From positions 1-64,000 of the forward strand of contig CAWICV010000003.1 of the NCBI GenBank assembly GCA_963834705.1: a stretch of 64,000 bases of DNA, read 5' to 3'. Origin of the DNA: RYN-230 sp963834705. Lineage in GTDB: Bacteria; Actinomycetota; Actinomycetes; Streptosporangiales; Streptosporangiaceae. The number at the start of each line of letters is the position of its first letter. The stretch's first letter is position 1. A program made the translations under genes and the position numbers. Below the pieces are notes generated by a model. The model did no database searches, was not told the DNA's origin, and saw only the letters and a program-made list of their open reading frames with translations. Shown piece after piece: positions 16,034-25,443 of this stretch.

Positions 16034-17212
16034 GACCCTGTACGCAATCCCTATGCGCCGGGGGCGGGCCAGCGGCCGCCCGAACTGGCCGGCCGGGACC
16101 GCGAGCTGAGCCAGTTCGAGGTGGTGCTGGAGCGGATCGCCCGTGGCCGCCCGGAGCGCAGCATGGTGCTCACCGGGCTGCGCGGGGTGGGCAAGACGGT
16201 GCTGCTCAACTCGTTCCGCTCGATGGCGCTGCAGCGGCTGTGGGGCACCGGCAAGATCGAGGCCCGGCCCGGGCAGTCCGTCCGCCGCCCGGTGGCCGGC
16301 GCACTGCACATGGCGGTCCGCGAACTCGCCCCGCGGCACCGTGCCCCGGACCGCATCGACGAGTTCCTCGGCGTGCTCAAGGCGTTCGCCGGCCGCGATC
16401 CGAAGGCACCCAAGGGCACGTTCGTCCCGCACCTGGGGATCGACGTGCCCGCGGTGCGCGGGCGGGCCGACTCCGGCGACCTGGAGATCGACCTGATGGA
16501 GCTGTTCACCGACGCCGCGTCGGTGGCCGCCGACCTGAGCGTCGGCATCGCCCTGTTCATCGACGAAATGCAGGATGTGCCCGCGGACGACGTGTCCGCG
16601 CTGTGCGCGGCCACCCACGAGTTGTCCCAGAACGGCGGACCACTGATTGTGGTCGGGGCCGGCCTGCCGCACTTGCCGTCCGTGCTCTCCGCGAGTAAGA
16701 GCTATTCAGAACGCCTGTTCCGCTACGTGTCGATCGACCGGCTGGACAGGTCCGCAGCTGATCAAGCGCTGATCGCGCCCGCCCAGCGGGAAGGGGCCGA
16801 CTTCGAGCGGGACGCACTGGACGCGCTGTATGAGGCAGCCGACGGCTATCCCTACTTCGTCCAGGCCTACGGCAAGGTGACCTGGGATGTCGCCGCGGCC
16901 ACCCCGGTCACCGCGCAGGATGTCGCGGTGGCCAGCCCGCAGGCCGAGGCCGAACTGGCGGTGGGTTTCTTCGGCAGCCGGTACGAGCGAGCCACTCAGG
17001 CCGAACGCGAGTACATGCGCACGATGGCGCTGCTCGGTGACGACCCGGTGCCGACCGCCCAGGTCGCCGAGCAGCTTGGCCGGAAGCCGTCCAGCGTGTC
17101 CCCGGCCCGGGACGGCCTGATCAAGAAGGGCCTGATCTACAGCTCGGAACGCGGCCTGATCGCGTTCACCGTGCCGCATTTCGGCCGCTTCCTCCGCGGC
17201 CAGCCCGCCTAA
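16031..17212 (+). CDS. STAND/AAA-like ATPase with C-terminal winged helix
   Basis: A 393-residue protein. Walker A is GLRGVGKT near residue 49, and Walker B with the catalytic acid is ALFIDEMQD near 178. A sensor-like stretch (IVVGAGLPHLP) follows. Residues about 320-393 form a winged helix: VAEQLGRKPSSVSPARDGLI and LIYSSERGLIAFTVPHFGRF. The layout is that of archaeal-type and bacterial AAA ATPases (PF01637-like/orc1-like) that act as molecular switches or DNA-associated ATPases. No partner gene is adjacent, so the role is open. A leaderless GTG start is proposed. Confidence 0.8.
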   Translation: MDPVRNPYAPGAGQRPPELAGRDRELSQFEVVLERIARGRPERSMVLTGLRGVGKTVLLNSFRSMALQRLWGTGKIEARPGQSVRRPVAGALHMAVRELAPRHRAPDRIDEFLGVLKAFAGRDPKAPKGTFVPHLGIDVPAVRGRADSGDLEIDLMELFTDAASVAADLSVGIALFIDEMQDVPADDVSALCAATHELSQNGGPLIVVGAGLPHLPSVLSASKSYSERLFRYVSIDRLDRSAADQALIAPAQREGADFERDALDALYEAADGYPYFVQAYGKVTWDVAAATPVTAQDVAVASPQAEAELAVGFFGSRYERATQAEREYMRTMALLGDDPVPTAQVAEQLGRKPSSVSPARDGLIKKGLIYSSERGLIAFTVPHFGRFLRGQPA

Positions 17213-17774
17213 CCGTTCATACGCCTCTCTACCGCTGTCCCTAGAAACCCCAAGAAACCGCCAGACCCGGCACCGGCTGCATCGCCGCCCTCGCGCCACA
17301 CCTTCACTGCCGACACCACCCCCACCCCGGGCCAGCCCCGTCCGCAACCGCACCCCGCACCCGCCCCCCACCGCACCCGCCCATGCCAGGCCTGCGCCAC
17401 ACTGGCCACTTAACGCACACCGGCCGCCGACGGCACACTGGGGTCTATCCCACGAACGGCACCTCTCTTGTCAAGATGCGGGGAGCAGAGAGGTGCCGTT
17501 ATCGGGACAGTCCCGCACACTGCCATCCCACCTCGGGCAACCGGGCACCATGATCATCTTGACTCTTCACGCGAATGGTAATGCGGTTCCTGGGCGTTTG
17601 CCCGGTTTAGGCGTACCAAACGCGTGAAAGAACTCCCGTCCGGTGGCGCTCTCGCGGAGTATCGCGGTTTCTAGGGCTGGCGGTAGACGGGAGCAGAGAG
17701 TCGCAGAGGACGACGCCTCGCCGGCCCGCGCTGGGAACCGTGGGGAGAGCGTCTTCCCTGGGTACGGTGGGGGT
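17213..17774. other. 0.56-kb intergenic region with a long inverted repeat
   Basis: Mostly C-rich up to 17400 and without a coding frame. A perfect 14-bp inverted repeat (AACGGCACCTCTCT at 17455-17468 and its complement at 17487-17500, 18-base loop) lies in the middle. It could end transcription from the ATPase gene or be part of a small mobile or regulatory element. The promoter of the ECF sigma gene should lie in the last 200 bases. Confidence 0.5.
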
Positions 17775-18362
17775 GTGAGCGTCGGGGGCGATCACGTCGT
17801 GACCGGGGCGCGGGGGAACGGGGCGGTGCCCCGCCAGGGTCAGGACGGGACTGAGGGTCAGGATGATGCCGCTGCGGGCGGTGATATCGCGTTCCGCGAG
17901 TACGTCACCTCGCGGAGCGGGTCGTTGCTACGGATGGCGTTGCTGCTCACCCGGAACCGGGCCGACGCCGAGGATCTAGTCCAGGTCGCGCTGGCCAAGA
18001 CGTTTCAGGCCTGGGAACGGATCGAAGACCGCGGCGCGGTGGACGGCTACGTTCGCCGGGCCATGGTGAACACGCATATCTCCTGGTGGCGCCGTCGGCG
18101 GGTGGAGGAGTACCCCACCGACGAGATCCCGGACCAGCCGGTACTGGACCACGCGGGGGACAGCGAGATCCAGGACGCGCTGCGCCGGGCCATCGAGCGG
18201 CTGCCGCAGCGGATGCGCGCCGCCGTCGTGCTCCGGTACTACGAGGACATGAGCGAGGCCGAGGTCGCCGAGGTGCTCGGGGTGAGCCTGGGCACGGTGA
18301 AGAGCACCGTGTCCCGGGCGGTGGCCAAGCTGCGCATCGACGCCGACCTGCTCGGAGGGTGA
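17775..18362 (+). CDS. ECF RNA polymerase sigma factor, SigE family
   Basis: 195 residues from GTG 17775 (preceded by GGTGGGGG). An N-terminal Gly-rich region of 35 residues precedes sigma region 2 (FREYVTSRSGSLLRMALLLT, then NRADAEDLVQVALAKTFQAW) and region 4 (RLPQRMRAAVVLRYYEDMSE with VLGVSLGTVKSTVSRAVAKL as the helix-turn-helix). This is the SigE-type ECF group of actinobacteria. No anti-sigma gene follows; the next gene is an acyl-CoA ligase. A truncated anti-sigma-like open frame lies 5.8 kb away (24.2 kb) but need not be related. Confidence 0.92.
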   Translation: MSVGGDHVVTGARGNGAVPRQGQDGTEGQDDAAAGGDIAFREYVTSRSGSLLRMALLLTRNRADAEDLVQVALAKTFQAWERIEDRGAVDGYVRRAMVNTHISWWRRRRVEEYPTDEIPDQPVLDHAGDSEIQDALRRAIERLPQRMRAAVVLRYYEDMSEAEVAEVLGVSLGTVKSTVSRAVAKLRIDADLLGG

Positions 18363-18449
18363 CGTCCCGGCCGCTGACGTGACACGATCCACTCAAGCGC
18401 AGCCGGACTGGTGCAGTTCGCGCCGGGCGACATCACATGGAGGTGGGTC

Positions 18450-20105
<1,656 letters not shown>

Positions 20106-20171
20106 GATTCCCGGAACCGCTTTGGCGCAGGGGGCGGCCGGCCGGTACGCTGATCCGGACCGCTTGGTCGG

Positions 20172-20261
20172 GGAGGCTTCGCCTAGTCCGGTCTATGGCG
20201 CCGCACTGCTAATGCGGTTAGGGTTCATCGCCCTTCCGGGGTTCAAATCCCCGAGCCTCCG
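20172..20261 (+). tRNA. tRNA-Ser(GCT)
   Basis: 90 bases. Acceptor GGAGGCT pairs with AGCCTCC, discriminator G. The anticodon loop CTGCTAA reads GCU, and a long variable arm and a normal TPsiC arm (GGGGTTCAAATCCCC) are present. CCA is not encoded. Confidence 0.95.
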
Positions 20262-20808
20262 CAGCTCACGGCCCTCTCTCTGGTTCATCCGGGGAGGGGG
20301 CCTGATGCGTTCCAGGGCCGACCCTAGATTACGCTCAGTAACCGGGGAGTAGAAGCCCTGCGCGCCGCGCAAGGCGTGTCAGGTGGCGCCAATCTTCCAT
20401 TAGCTATGGCGCTCGCGCTCACAAGAGCGGTTCTCGGGCGGCCAGTGGCGGCCGCTCAGTGGCGGCGAGCGCCGCCGCGCAGATTCTGAGCGGTCCGGAC
20501 AGCAGCCAGGCCGGGGCGCCCCGGCGGCCCGGCCCGGCACGCCGTAATGCCCGTCAGGGCGAGTAGCCGATCTGCACGGTCGTGGCAGCCTCCCCGGCGT
20601 CCCCCTAAGGGGTTTCCGTCCCCCGGGCGGTACCTAATCCAATCCGGCAGTAGCTCAGGTAGGCCTATATTGCTGGTGAGCGAGGGGCTGGCTTTGACCT
20701 TCTCCCATCTGGAGGAATGCCTGACTGGTTGCTTACCGGGCTCGACCTCGCCGTATCATCTTGACTTCTTCTTTCCCTTTTTTACTCGCAGTTTAGATCC
20801 GAGGTTCG
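20262..20808. other. About 0.55 kb without a gene, ending in a gene remnant
   Basis: No open frame of normal codon bias. Notable are a perfect palindrome CCCCTAAGGGG at 20602-20612, of the kind seen at LuxR/NarL-type regulator sites, and a T-rich tract around 20760-20785. Together with the HTH remnant that follows, this looks like the promoter region of a deleted regulator gene. Confidence 0.45.
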
Positions 20809-21006
20809 ATCCGGCAGACTGCGCGGGCGCTCGGCATATCCCCCAAGACCGTCGAGAACACCCAGACCCGCCTCTTCCGCAAGCTTGGGGTGCGAAACCG
20901 GGCCGGTGCCCTCGCCGTGGCCGACGCGCTTGGCCTGCTGCCTGATCTGCCCCCGCTACCGCTGCAAGAGACGGCCAGCGACCTGTCCCCAGCGGGCCCA
21001 ATTTAA
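20809..21006 (+). pseudogene. LuxR-type helix-turn-helix remnant
   Basis: This frame reads IRQTARALGISPKTVENTQT followed by RLFRKLGVRNRAGALAVADA, ending at TAA 21004-21006. It is the C-terminal DNA-binding helix-turn-helix of a LuxR/LAL-type regulator (the usual order is A-x-x-L-x-[IV]-S-x-x-T-V-E-x-H followed by K-L). The upstream part, including the first HTH helix and any sensor domain, is gone: an in-frame stop lies at 20794-20796 and there is no start codon. The remnant keeps good codon bias, so decay may be recent. Confidence 0.75.
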
Positions 21007-21181
21007 GATATTGTCACGAAATGATGTCGTGCCACATTTAAAGAATGCGTTAGGTTGGCGGCCTGAGTTAGCCAGCGTGATTTGCTAGCGCTACGAAATT
21101 TCCCCTCCCGGTAACTGTGCTCATGGTCGTGCTGACCGGGCCGCGCCTACCAGGCCTGAGGCGGCCCGGGTTCCGGGTCCA

Positions 21182-21865
21182 TCACCCGATCAGCCCGGCC
21201 GTGAGGTTGACCAGCCCGGCCACGATGACGACGCCGAACAGGTAGGACAGGGCGGAGTGACGGAGCACGCCGCGCCGGATCAGCGGATCACGCACGGTCG
21301 TGTCCGACACCTGGTAGGTCATGCCGACGGTGAACGCGACATAGGCGAAGTCACGGTAGCTGGGCATGCCCAGCTGATCCTGGCCGCCGAACTCGATGCC
21401 CCCATGTGCTGAACTGTGGTGCTGGTCGGCGTAGCGCAACGTGTAGACGGTGTTGACCAGCGTCCAGGACAGCACGACGGTCAGCACGGCCAGGCAGATC
21501 AGTGGCACCCGCTGCAGGCCGCTGTGCTGCCCGGCCAGGTGCAGCGCGTAGCCCGCGCCGAGCAGGCTGGCGATGCTGGCCGACACGAGCAGCAACCGTG
21601 CCGTGTCCTTGGTGTCGTCTTCGCGGCTGGCTATTGCCGCGGCGCAGTCGCCCTCGGCCCGGAGGATGATTGGCCAGGTGGCCAGCAGGAACGTGAGGGC
21701 GGCCGCGTCCCAGCCACTGACCAGGGCTAGCGTCCAGGTCATAAACCACGCCAGGATGAGTCCCGCGATCAGCCCGGCGGCCAGGACGGCGACCGCGCGC
21801 CGCATGTCGGTGGCGTGCCAGCCCAGCCACCGGTGGTACAGCGTCGGTGGCGGCATCTCGGTCAT
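21182..21865 (-). CDS. DUF1345-family membrane protein
   Basis: 227 residues with about five membrane helices: residues about 23-45, 52-70, 88-110, 122-142 and 205-225. Family features include WDAAALTFLLATWP, the segment after RAEGDCAAAIASREDD, and the conserved FAYVAFTVGMTYQVSDTTV near the end, all of DUF1345 (PF07077). The function of the family is unknown. The start overlaps the terC stop as ATGA (21862-21865), so it is the second gene of a terC-DUF1345 operon. Confidence 0.88.
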   Translation of the reverse strand: MTEMPPPTLYHRWLGWHATDMRRAVAVLAAGLIAGLILAWFMTWTLALVSGWDAAALTFLLATWPIILRAEGDCAAAIASREDDTKDTARLLLVSASIASLLGAGYALHLAGQHSGLQRVPLICLAVLTVVLSWTLVNTVYTLRYADQHHSSAHGGIEFGGQDQLGMPSYRDFAYVAFTVGMTYQVSDTTVRDPLIRRGVLRHSALSYLFGVVIVAGLVNLTAGLIG

Positions 21866-22902
21866 CGCCGAATTGTCGCATCATGATCAGTGCACCGTCG
21901 TGGAGGTGGCCTGGCCCCGGGCGGCCGGGGGCCGGCTGGTGTCATCGGGCGGGCACTGGCGTTCGGCATGATGGTCGTTTCGGTGGCCACGGCGTGCCCG
22001 ATGGACGCTACGGCCACCACCGCCAGCACGGCGGCGATGAACGCCGGGGACGCCCAGGCCGGCACGGCGACGACGTCGGCCAGCAGCAGCTTGGCCGCGA
22101 CCGCGGCCAGGATTACGGCCAGCCCGGGCCGCAGGTAGCGGAACTGGGCGGTGGCCCCGGCCACCAGGAAGTACAGCGCCCGCATGCCGAGCAGCGCGAG
22201 CACGTTCGAGGTGTAGACCACGAACGGGTCGGTGGTGACGGCCAGGATGGCCGGGATCGAGTCCACCGCGAAGATCACATCGGTGGCCTCGATCACGAGC
22301 AGGGCCAGCAGCAGCGGCGTGGCCAGCAGCCGTCCGCCGTCGCGGACCAGGAACCGCTGGCCGTGCAGCCGCTCGGTGGCGGGCAGCACCCGGCGCAGCG
22401 CCCGCACGGCCAGGTTGCGCTGGGGCTGCGGCTCAGGCTCGCTGCGCAGCATCTTGAGCGCGGCGACCAGCAGGACGGCGCCGAAGAAGTAGATCACCGG
22501 GTGGAACGACTCCAGCAGCCGGACCCCGGCCATGATGAACCCGGCCCGCATGACCAGCGCCCCAACGATGCCGAGCATCAGCACCCGGTGCTGGTACCGG
22601 GCTGGGATCGCGAACGCGGCGAAGATGACGGCGAAGACGAAGATGTTGTCCAGCGACAGGCTTTTCTCGATCAGGTAGCCGGCCAGGTAGGCCTGGGCCG
22701 TGCCGCCGCCCTGCCACAGCCAGAGCAGGCCGCCGAAGCCCAGCCCGATCATCACCCACACTGCGGTCCAGATGGCCGCTTCCCGCAGCGCCACCTCATG
22801 GGCCCGCCGGTGCAGCACCAGCAGGTCGAGGAGCAGCATGGCCACGACGAACGCGGCGAAGGCGGCCCACCCCCAGGCCGGCACGGCCGCGTGCTCAGGC
22901 AC
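21862..22902 (-). CDS. TerC-family membrane protein (metal ion efflux/homeostasis)
   Basis: 346 residues from GTG 22902 with about nine membrane helices. TerC signatures are the acidic intramembrane motifs AFVVAMLLLDL (near 20), EKSLSLDNIFVFAVIFAAF (near 80) and IEATDVIFAVDSIPAILAVT (near 205). TerC/Alx proteins export manganese or supply it to secreted metalloenzymes. The last 40 residues are Pro/Arg-rich and outside the family domain; this tail contains the dispersed repeat at 21947-21974, so the repeat may have extended the gene. It is the first gene of an operon with the DUF1345 gene. I do not see a yybP-ykoY-type manganese riboswitch upstream. A 31-codon open frame (start near 22990) ends within its first codons. 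Confidence 0.9.
   Translation of the reverse strand: MPEHAAVPAWGWAAFAAFVVAMLLLDLLVLHRRAHEVALREAAIWTAVWVMIGLGFGGLLWLWQGGGTAQAYLAGYLIEKSLSLDNIFVFAVIFAAFAIPARYQHRVLMLGIVGALVMRAGFIMAGVRLLESFHPVIYFFGAVLLVAALKMLRSEPEPQPQRNLAVRALRRVLPATERLHGQRFLVRDGGRLLATPLLLALLVIEATDVIFAVDSIPAILAVTTDPFVVYTSNVLALLGMRALYFLVAGATAQFRYLRPGLAVILAAVAAKLLLADVVAVPAWASPAFIAAVLAVVAVASIGHAVATETTIMPNASARPMTPAGPRPPGARPPPRRCTDHDATIRR
21947..21974. repeat. Dispersed repeat, copy B
   Basis: Shares 19 bases with copy A and, over 21952-21974, 23 bases with copy C (GGCACTGGCGTTCGGCATGA then TGG). It lies in the 3' end of terC. Confidence 0.75.
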
Positions 22903-23123
22903 CGGGGAGCTCGGCCAGGGTCAGCCGCACGATTGGTCTCATGGCACGCCAGCCAACCGGGCCGGTCTGGAACCGCCGTGCCGCCGTCATGGAGTCCTTG
23001 TGAAGGAAGGGTTCCGCGTCCGGCAGCGGCCGAGTCTCCACTTGATATCCACACCGTCTCCGACTGATGTGCGGCTGGGCCGGGTGAGCTGTACACGTCA
23101 CGGGTTGGATACGGAGGCTGCTC

Positions 23124-23822
23124 ATGGGGGCGATCGGCACGTATGCGCTGAACGTCGGCTCGCTGCTGTCATACCTCGTCGCGGTGCTGGTCCCCGCGCT
23201 GGACGCGCTGCTGCCCTGGCTGCCCAGCGAGTCGGTGATCATCGCGCTGGGTGCGGTGACGGCGGGCAGCACCGATCCGCGGATCGGGCTGCTCGTGGTG
23301 CTGGCCGCGTTCGGCGCGTTTCTCGGCGACAACGCGGCCTACCTGGTCGGCAGGCGGTTCGGCCCGGCCGTGGACCGGCGGCTGTTCCGCGGCGAGAAGG
23401 GCGCCAGGCGGCGAGAGTGGGCGGAGCGGTCGCTGGGCCACTACGGCATGCGCCTTATCATCCTCTGCCGGTTCATCCCCGGCGGGCGCACTGCGGTGAC
23501 GCTGACCTGCGGTGTGATCGGCTACCCGCGGCGCAGATACCTCACCGCCACCGCGTGTGCCGGGATCCTGTGGGCCAGCTACGCATTCTTTCTGGGCCGG
23601 CTGGGCGGCCAGGTCTTCGAGGACCAGCTGTGGATCGGCTTGCTGCTCGGCCTGGGCCTGGGGCTCGCGGTCAGCGTGCTAATCGAGATCGGCCGCCGGA
23701 TCTGGCAGTGGCGGGCCCGGCGGCGGCACCGGGCCCGGCCGCCTGGTGCGCTGGCCGAGCGGGTCACTGAGCCGGAGGACCGGTCGGCGACGGTTGGGGT
23801 GAGAACGCGATGGCCTGGGTAA
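23124..23822 (+). CDS. DedA-family membrane protein (second copy)
   Basis: 232 residues. Marks are LPWLPSESVIIALGAVTAG (re-entrant loop with the conserved P-x-E), FLGDNAAYLVGRRFGP, ILCRFIPGGRTAVTLTCGVI with the essential Arg residues and a final helix of Leu/Gly. The usual role is lipid flipping or membrane homeostasis, as for the first DedA gene at 9.1 kb, but it is only distantly similar to it. The end overlaps the start of the SMR gene by 13 bases, so both are translated from one mRNA. It is divergent from terC. Confidence 0.9.
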   Translation: MGAIGTYALNVGSLLSYLVAVLVPALDALLPWLPSESVIIALGAVTAGSTDPRIGLLVVLAAFGAFLGDNAAYLVGRRFGPAVDRRLFRGEKGARRREWAERSLGHYGMRLIILCRFIPGGRTAVTLTCGVIGYPRRRYLTATACAGILWASYAFFLGRLGGQVFEDQLWIGLLLGLGLGLAVSVLIEIGRRIWQWRARRRHRARPPGALAERVTEPEDRSATVGVRTRWPG

Positions 23823-24133
23823 TCGTCATCACCGCGGGCATCTTCGAGACGGGGTTCGCGGTGTTCCTCAAGATGAGTCACGGCCTGACCAAACTGTGGC
23901 CCACGGCCGGCTTCGCCGTCTGCGCGCTGATCAGCTTCGGGCTGCTCACGCTGGCGCTCAAGCACCTGGAGGTGGGCGCGGCCTATGCGGTGTGGACCGG
24001 GATCGGCGCGGCGGGCGCGGCCGCGATCGGCATGGCCGTCCTCGGCGACCCGGTATCCACCATCAAGATGGTGTCAATCGGCCTGATCCTGTGCGGGGTC
24101 ATCGGCCTCAACCTGTCCGGCGTGACACCTTAG
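23810..24133 (+). CDS. Small multidrug resistance (SMR) transporter
   Basis: 107 residues with the four helices of SMR proteins. The first helix has MAWVIVITAGIFETGFAVFL with the proton/substrate-coupling Glu13. Further conserved parts are GLLTLALKHLEVGAAYAVWT, GIGAAGAAAIGMAVLGDP and the last helix GLILCGVIGLNLSG. It works as an antiparallel dimer. The members closest to SugE/Gdx export guanidinium, others export quaternary ammonium; I lean to the SugE side but cannot prove it. No guanidine riboswitch is seen. Translation is coupled to dedA. Confidence 0.88.
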   Translation: MAWVIVITAGIFETGFAVFLKMSHGLTKLWPTAGFAVCALISFGLLTLALKHLEVGAAYAVWTGIGAAGAAAIGMAVLGDPVSTIKMVSIGLILCGVIGLNLSGVTP

Positions 24134-24164
24134 CCGTGACAGATCCGGGTGACCTGGCCGCGAT

Positions 24165-24177
24165 GTAACACTGTTAC
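24165..24177. promoter_or_regulatory. Perfect palindrome before the truncated anti-sigma-like gene
   Basis: GTAACA-C-TGTTAC, a 13-bp perfect inverted repeat, 26 bases before ATG 24203. It looks like a TetR-family operator. No TetR gene is next to it. Confidence 0.5.
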
Positions 24178-24202
24178 TAGTGGCAGAGTTCTTGATGGCA
24201 GT

Positions 24203-24502
24203 ATGCCGATTTCACTGAGGCCAGATCGAGGCGAGGTTCCCCCGCTCGGGGACCCCGCTTTCGACGCGCTGCTGGCCGGGACGTTGCGGCCGGAGGAAGC
24301 CGTGAGCAGCCTGCGGCCGGTGGTGGAGAGCTTCGCGGCGCTGGACGCGGCCCCGGTGCACAACGGCCCGGCGGCCGAGGCGAACGCGCTGACCGCGTTC
24401 CGCGCCCTGGCCGGTCCAGGCCCCGGAACGCTCAGCCGCCGGGTGCGGGCTGGCCGTGGAACTCGGCCCACATCGGCACCCAGCCGGTCCCCGGATCATT
24501 GA
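24203..24502 (+). pseudogene. Anti-sigma-like N-terminal fragment
   Basis: From ATG 24203 the reading MPISLRPDRGEVPPLGDPAF, DALLAGTLRPEEAVSSLRPV and AEANALTAFRAL matches the N-terminal region of the anti-sigma-like or sigma-partner proteins of SigE-type ECF loci in actinomycetes (D-P-x-x-D-A-L-L-A-G, then L-R-P-V, then A-x-x-x-F-R). After about residue 75 the composition changes to an Arg/Pro-rich stretch and the frame stops at 24502. The membrane segment and extracellular part expected of a full protein are absent. The 3' part overlaps, on the other strand, the end of another worn open frame. Confidence 0.5.
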
Positions 24503-24674
24503 TCTTCCCGATCAACTCGGTCACGAAGGACGTCTCGGCATCCAGCAGGGCCAGCCGGTACTCCTCCTCGACCAGGAACAGCTCATAGATGCGGAGTATC
24601 AGCGGAGTGTCAGGAGGCCCGGCTACCGTGCTAACTGGGAACCAACCGCGATGAACTCGCTCACCGTCCTGGCC
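24432..24674 (-). pseudogene. Unannotated open frame with protein-like sequence but no start codon
   Basis: A frame of 80 open codons ending at TGA 24432-24434 reads ILRIYELFLVEEEYRLALLD, then ETSFVTELIGKIND and GWVPMWAEFHGQPAPGG. The periodic hydrophobic/acidic pattern and genome-like codon use suggest a real protein C-terminus. No ATG, GTG or TTG lies early enough to translate it, and a TAA in frame closes it at 24675-24677. It overlaps the anti-sigma-like fragment by 71 bases, so this looks like the junction of two broken genes. I do not recognise the family. Confidence 0.4.
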
Positions 24675-24774
24675 TTAACCACGCAGTCCTTGACCACACA
24701 GTGAAATAGCCCCGGCCGGCGCGGCGCCTAGTCCCCTCCCGGGCGGCCGCGCCGGCCGGCCCACTTGGGCAGGC

Positions 24775-25443
24775 TCAGACCGGCCAGGATTCCTCGCGGT
24801 AGCCCATGTCCCAGAACATCCATTCGTACCGGCTGGTGGTGCGGAAGTGCTGGTGCACCAGGGCCCGCTCGGCTGGCGCCAGTTCCGGGCCGAGCTGGTC
24901 GGTCACGTCGAGCACCGACTGCACCACCTCGCCGAACTCCTCGCCGCCGTACATGTCGATCCAGCGCTGGTAACGCGGTTCCGGCGAGCCGCGGCGGAGC
25001 AGCTGCCTGCCCACCTCCCAGTAGATCCAGTAGCACGGCAGCACCGCGCCGACGCCCTCGGCGTAGGAGCCGCCGTGCGCGGTGGCCAGCAGGTAGCTGG
25101 TGTAGGCCAGCGTGGTCGGCGCGGGCTGGGCCCGCTCCGCCACCTCCCGATCGATGCCCAGGTCGGCCAGCAGCGTGCCGTGCAGCGTCGACTCCACGGC
25201 GATCACGTCCGCCGCGTGCCGCGCGAACATCTCGGTGGCCGCGGTATCCGGTGCCCGCCCCGCGAGGATGGCCAGCGCCTTTGCATAACTGCGCAGGTAG
25301 AGCGCATCTTGAACCACATAGAAGCCGAACGCTTCCTGGGGCAGGCTGCCGTCGGCCAGCCCGAGGAGGAACGGGTGGTCGAGAATGGCGTCGTAGATGC
25401 CGGTGATGTCGGCCCACAACTCGGTGCTGAACCGCTCACTCAT
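24775..25443 (-). CDS. tenA: TenA-family aminopyrimidine aminohydrolase (thiaminase II)
   Basis: 222 residues from ATG 25443. TenA fold marks are residues about 20-60 (DHPFLLGLADGSLPQEAFGF, YVVQDALYLRSYAKALAILA with the catalytic Asp) and LPCYWIYWEVG with the catalytic Cys near residue 133, plus RYEWMFWDMGYREE carrying the C-terminal Glu. TenA hydrolyses aminopyrimidine breakdown products of thiamin so that the pyrimidine can be salvaged for ThiD. It is the last gene of the riboswitch-controlled operon, and its start overlaps the thiD stop by 8 bases. Confidence 0.92.
   Translation of the reverse strand: MSERFSTELWADITGIYDAILDHPFLLGLADGSLPQEAFGFYVVQDALYLRSYAKALAILAGRAPDTAATEMFARHAADVIAVESTLHGTLLADLGIDREVAERAQPAPTTLAYTSYLLATAHGGSYAEGVGAVLPCYWIYWEVGRQLLRRGSPEPRYQRWIDMYGGEEFGEVVQSVLDVTDQLGPELAPAERALVHQHFRTTSRYEWMFWDMGYREESWPV

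Noticed and set aside
22895..22990. 31-codon open frame upstream of and overlapping terC
   Set aside because: It has a weak AGGA site and may be a leader peptide, but nothing distinguishes it from chance; mentioned only under terC.
22903..23123. Manganese (yybP-ykoY) or guanidine riboswitch before terC or dedA-SMR
   Set aside because: None of the conserved core sequences could be found in either direction.
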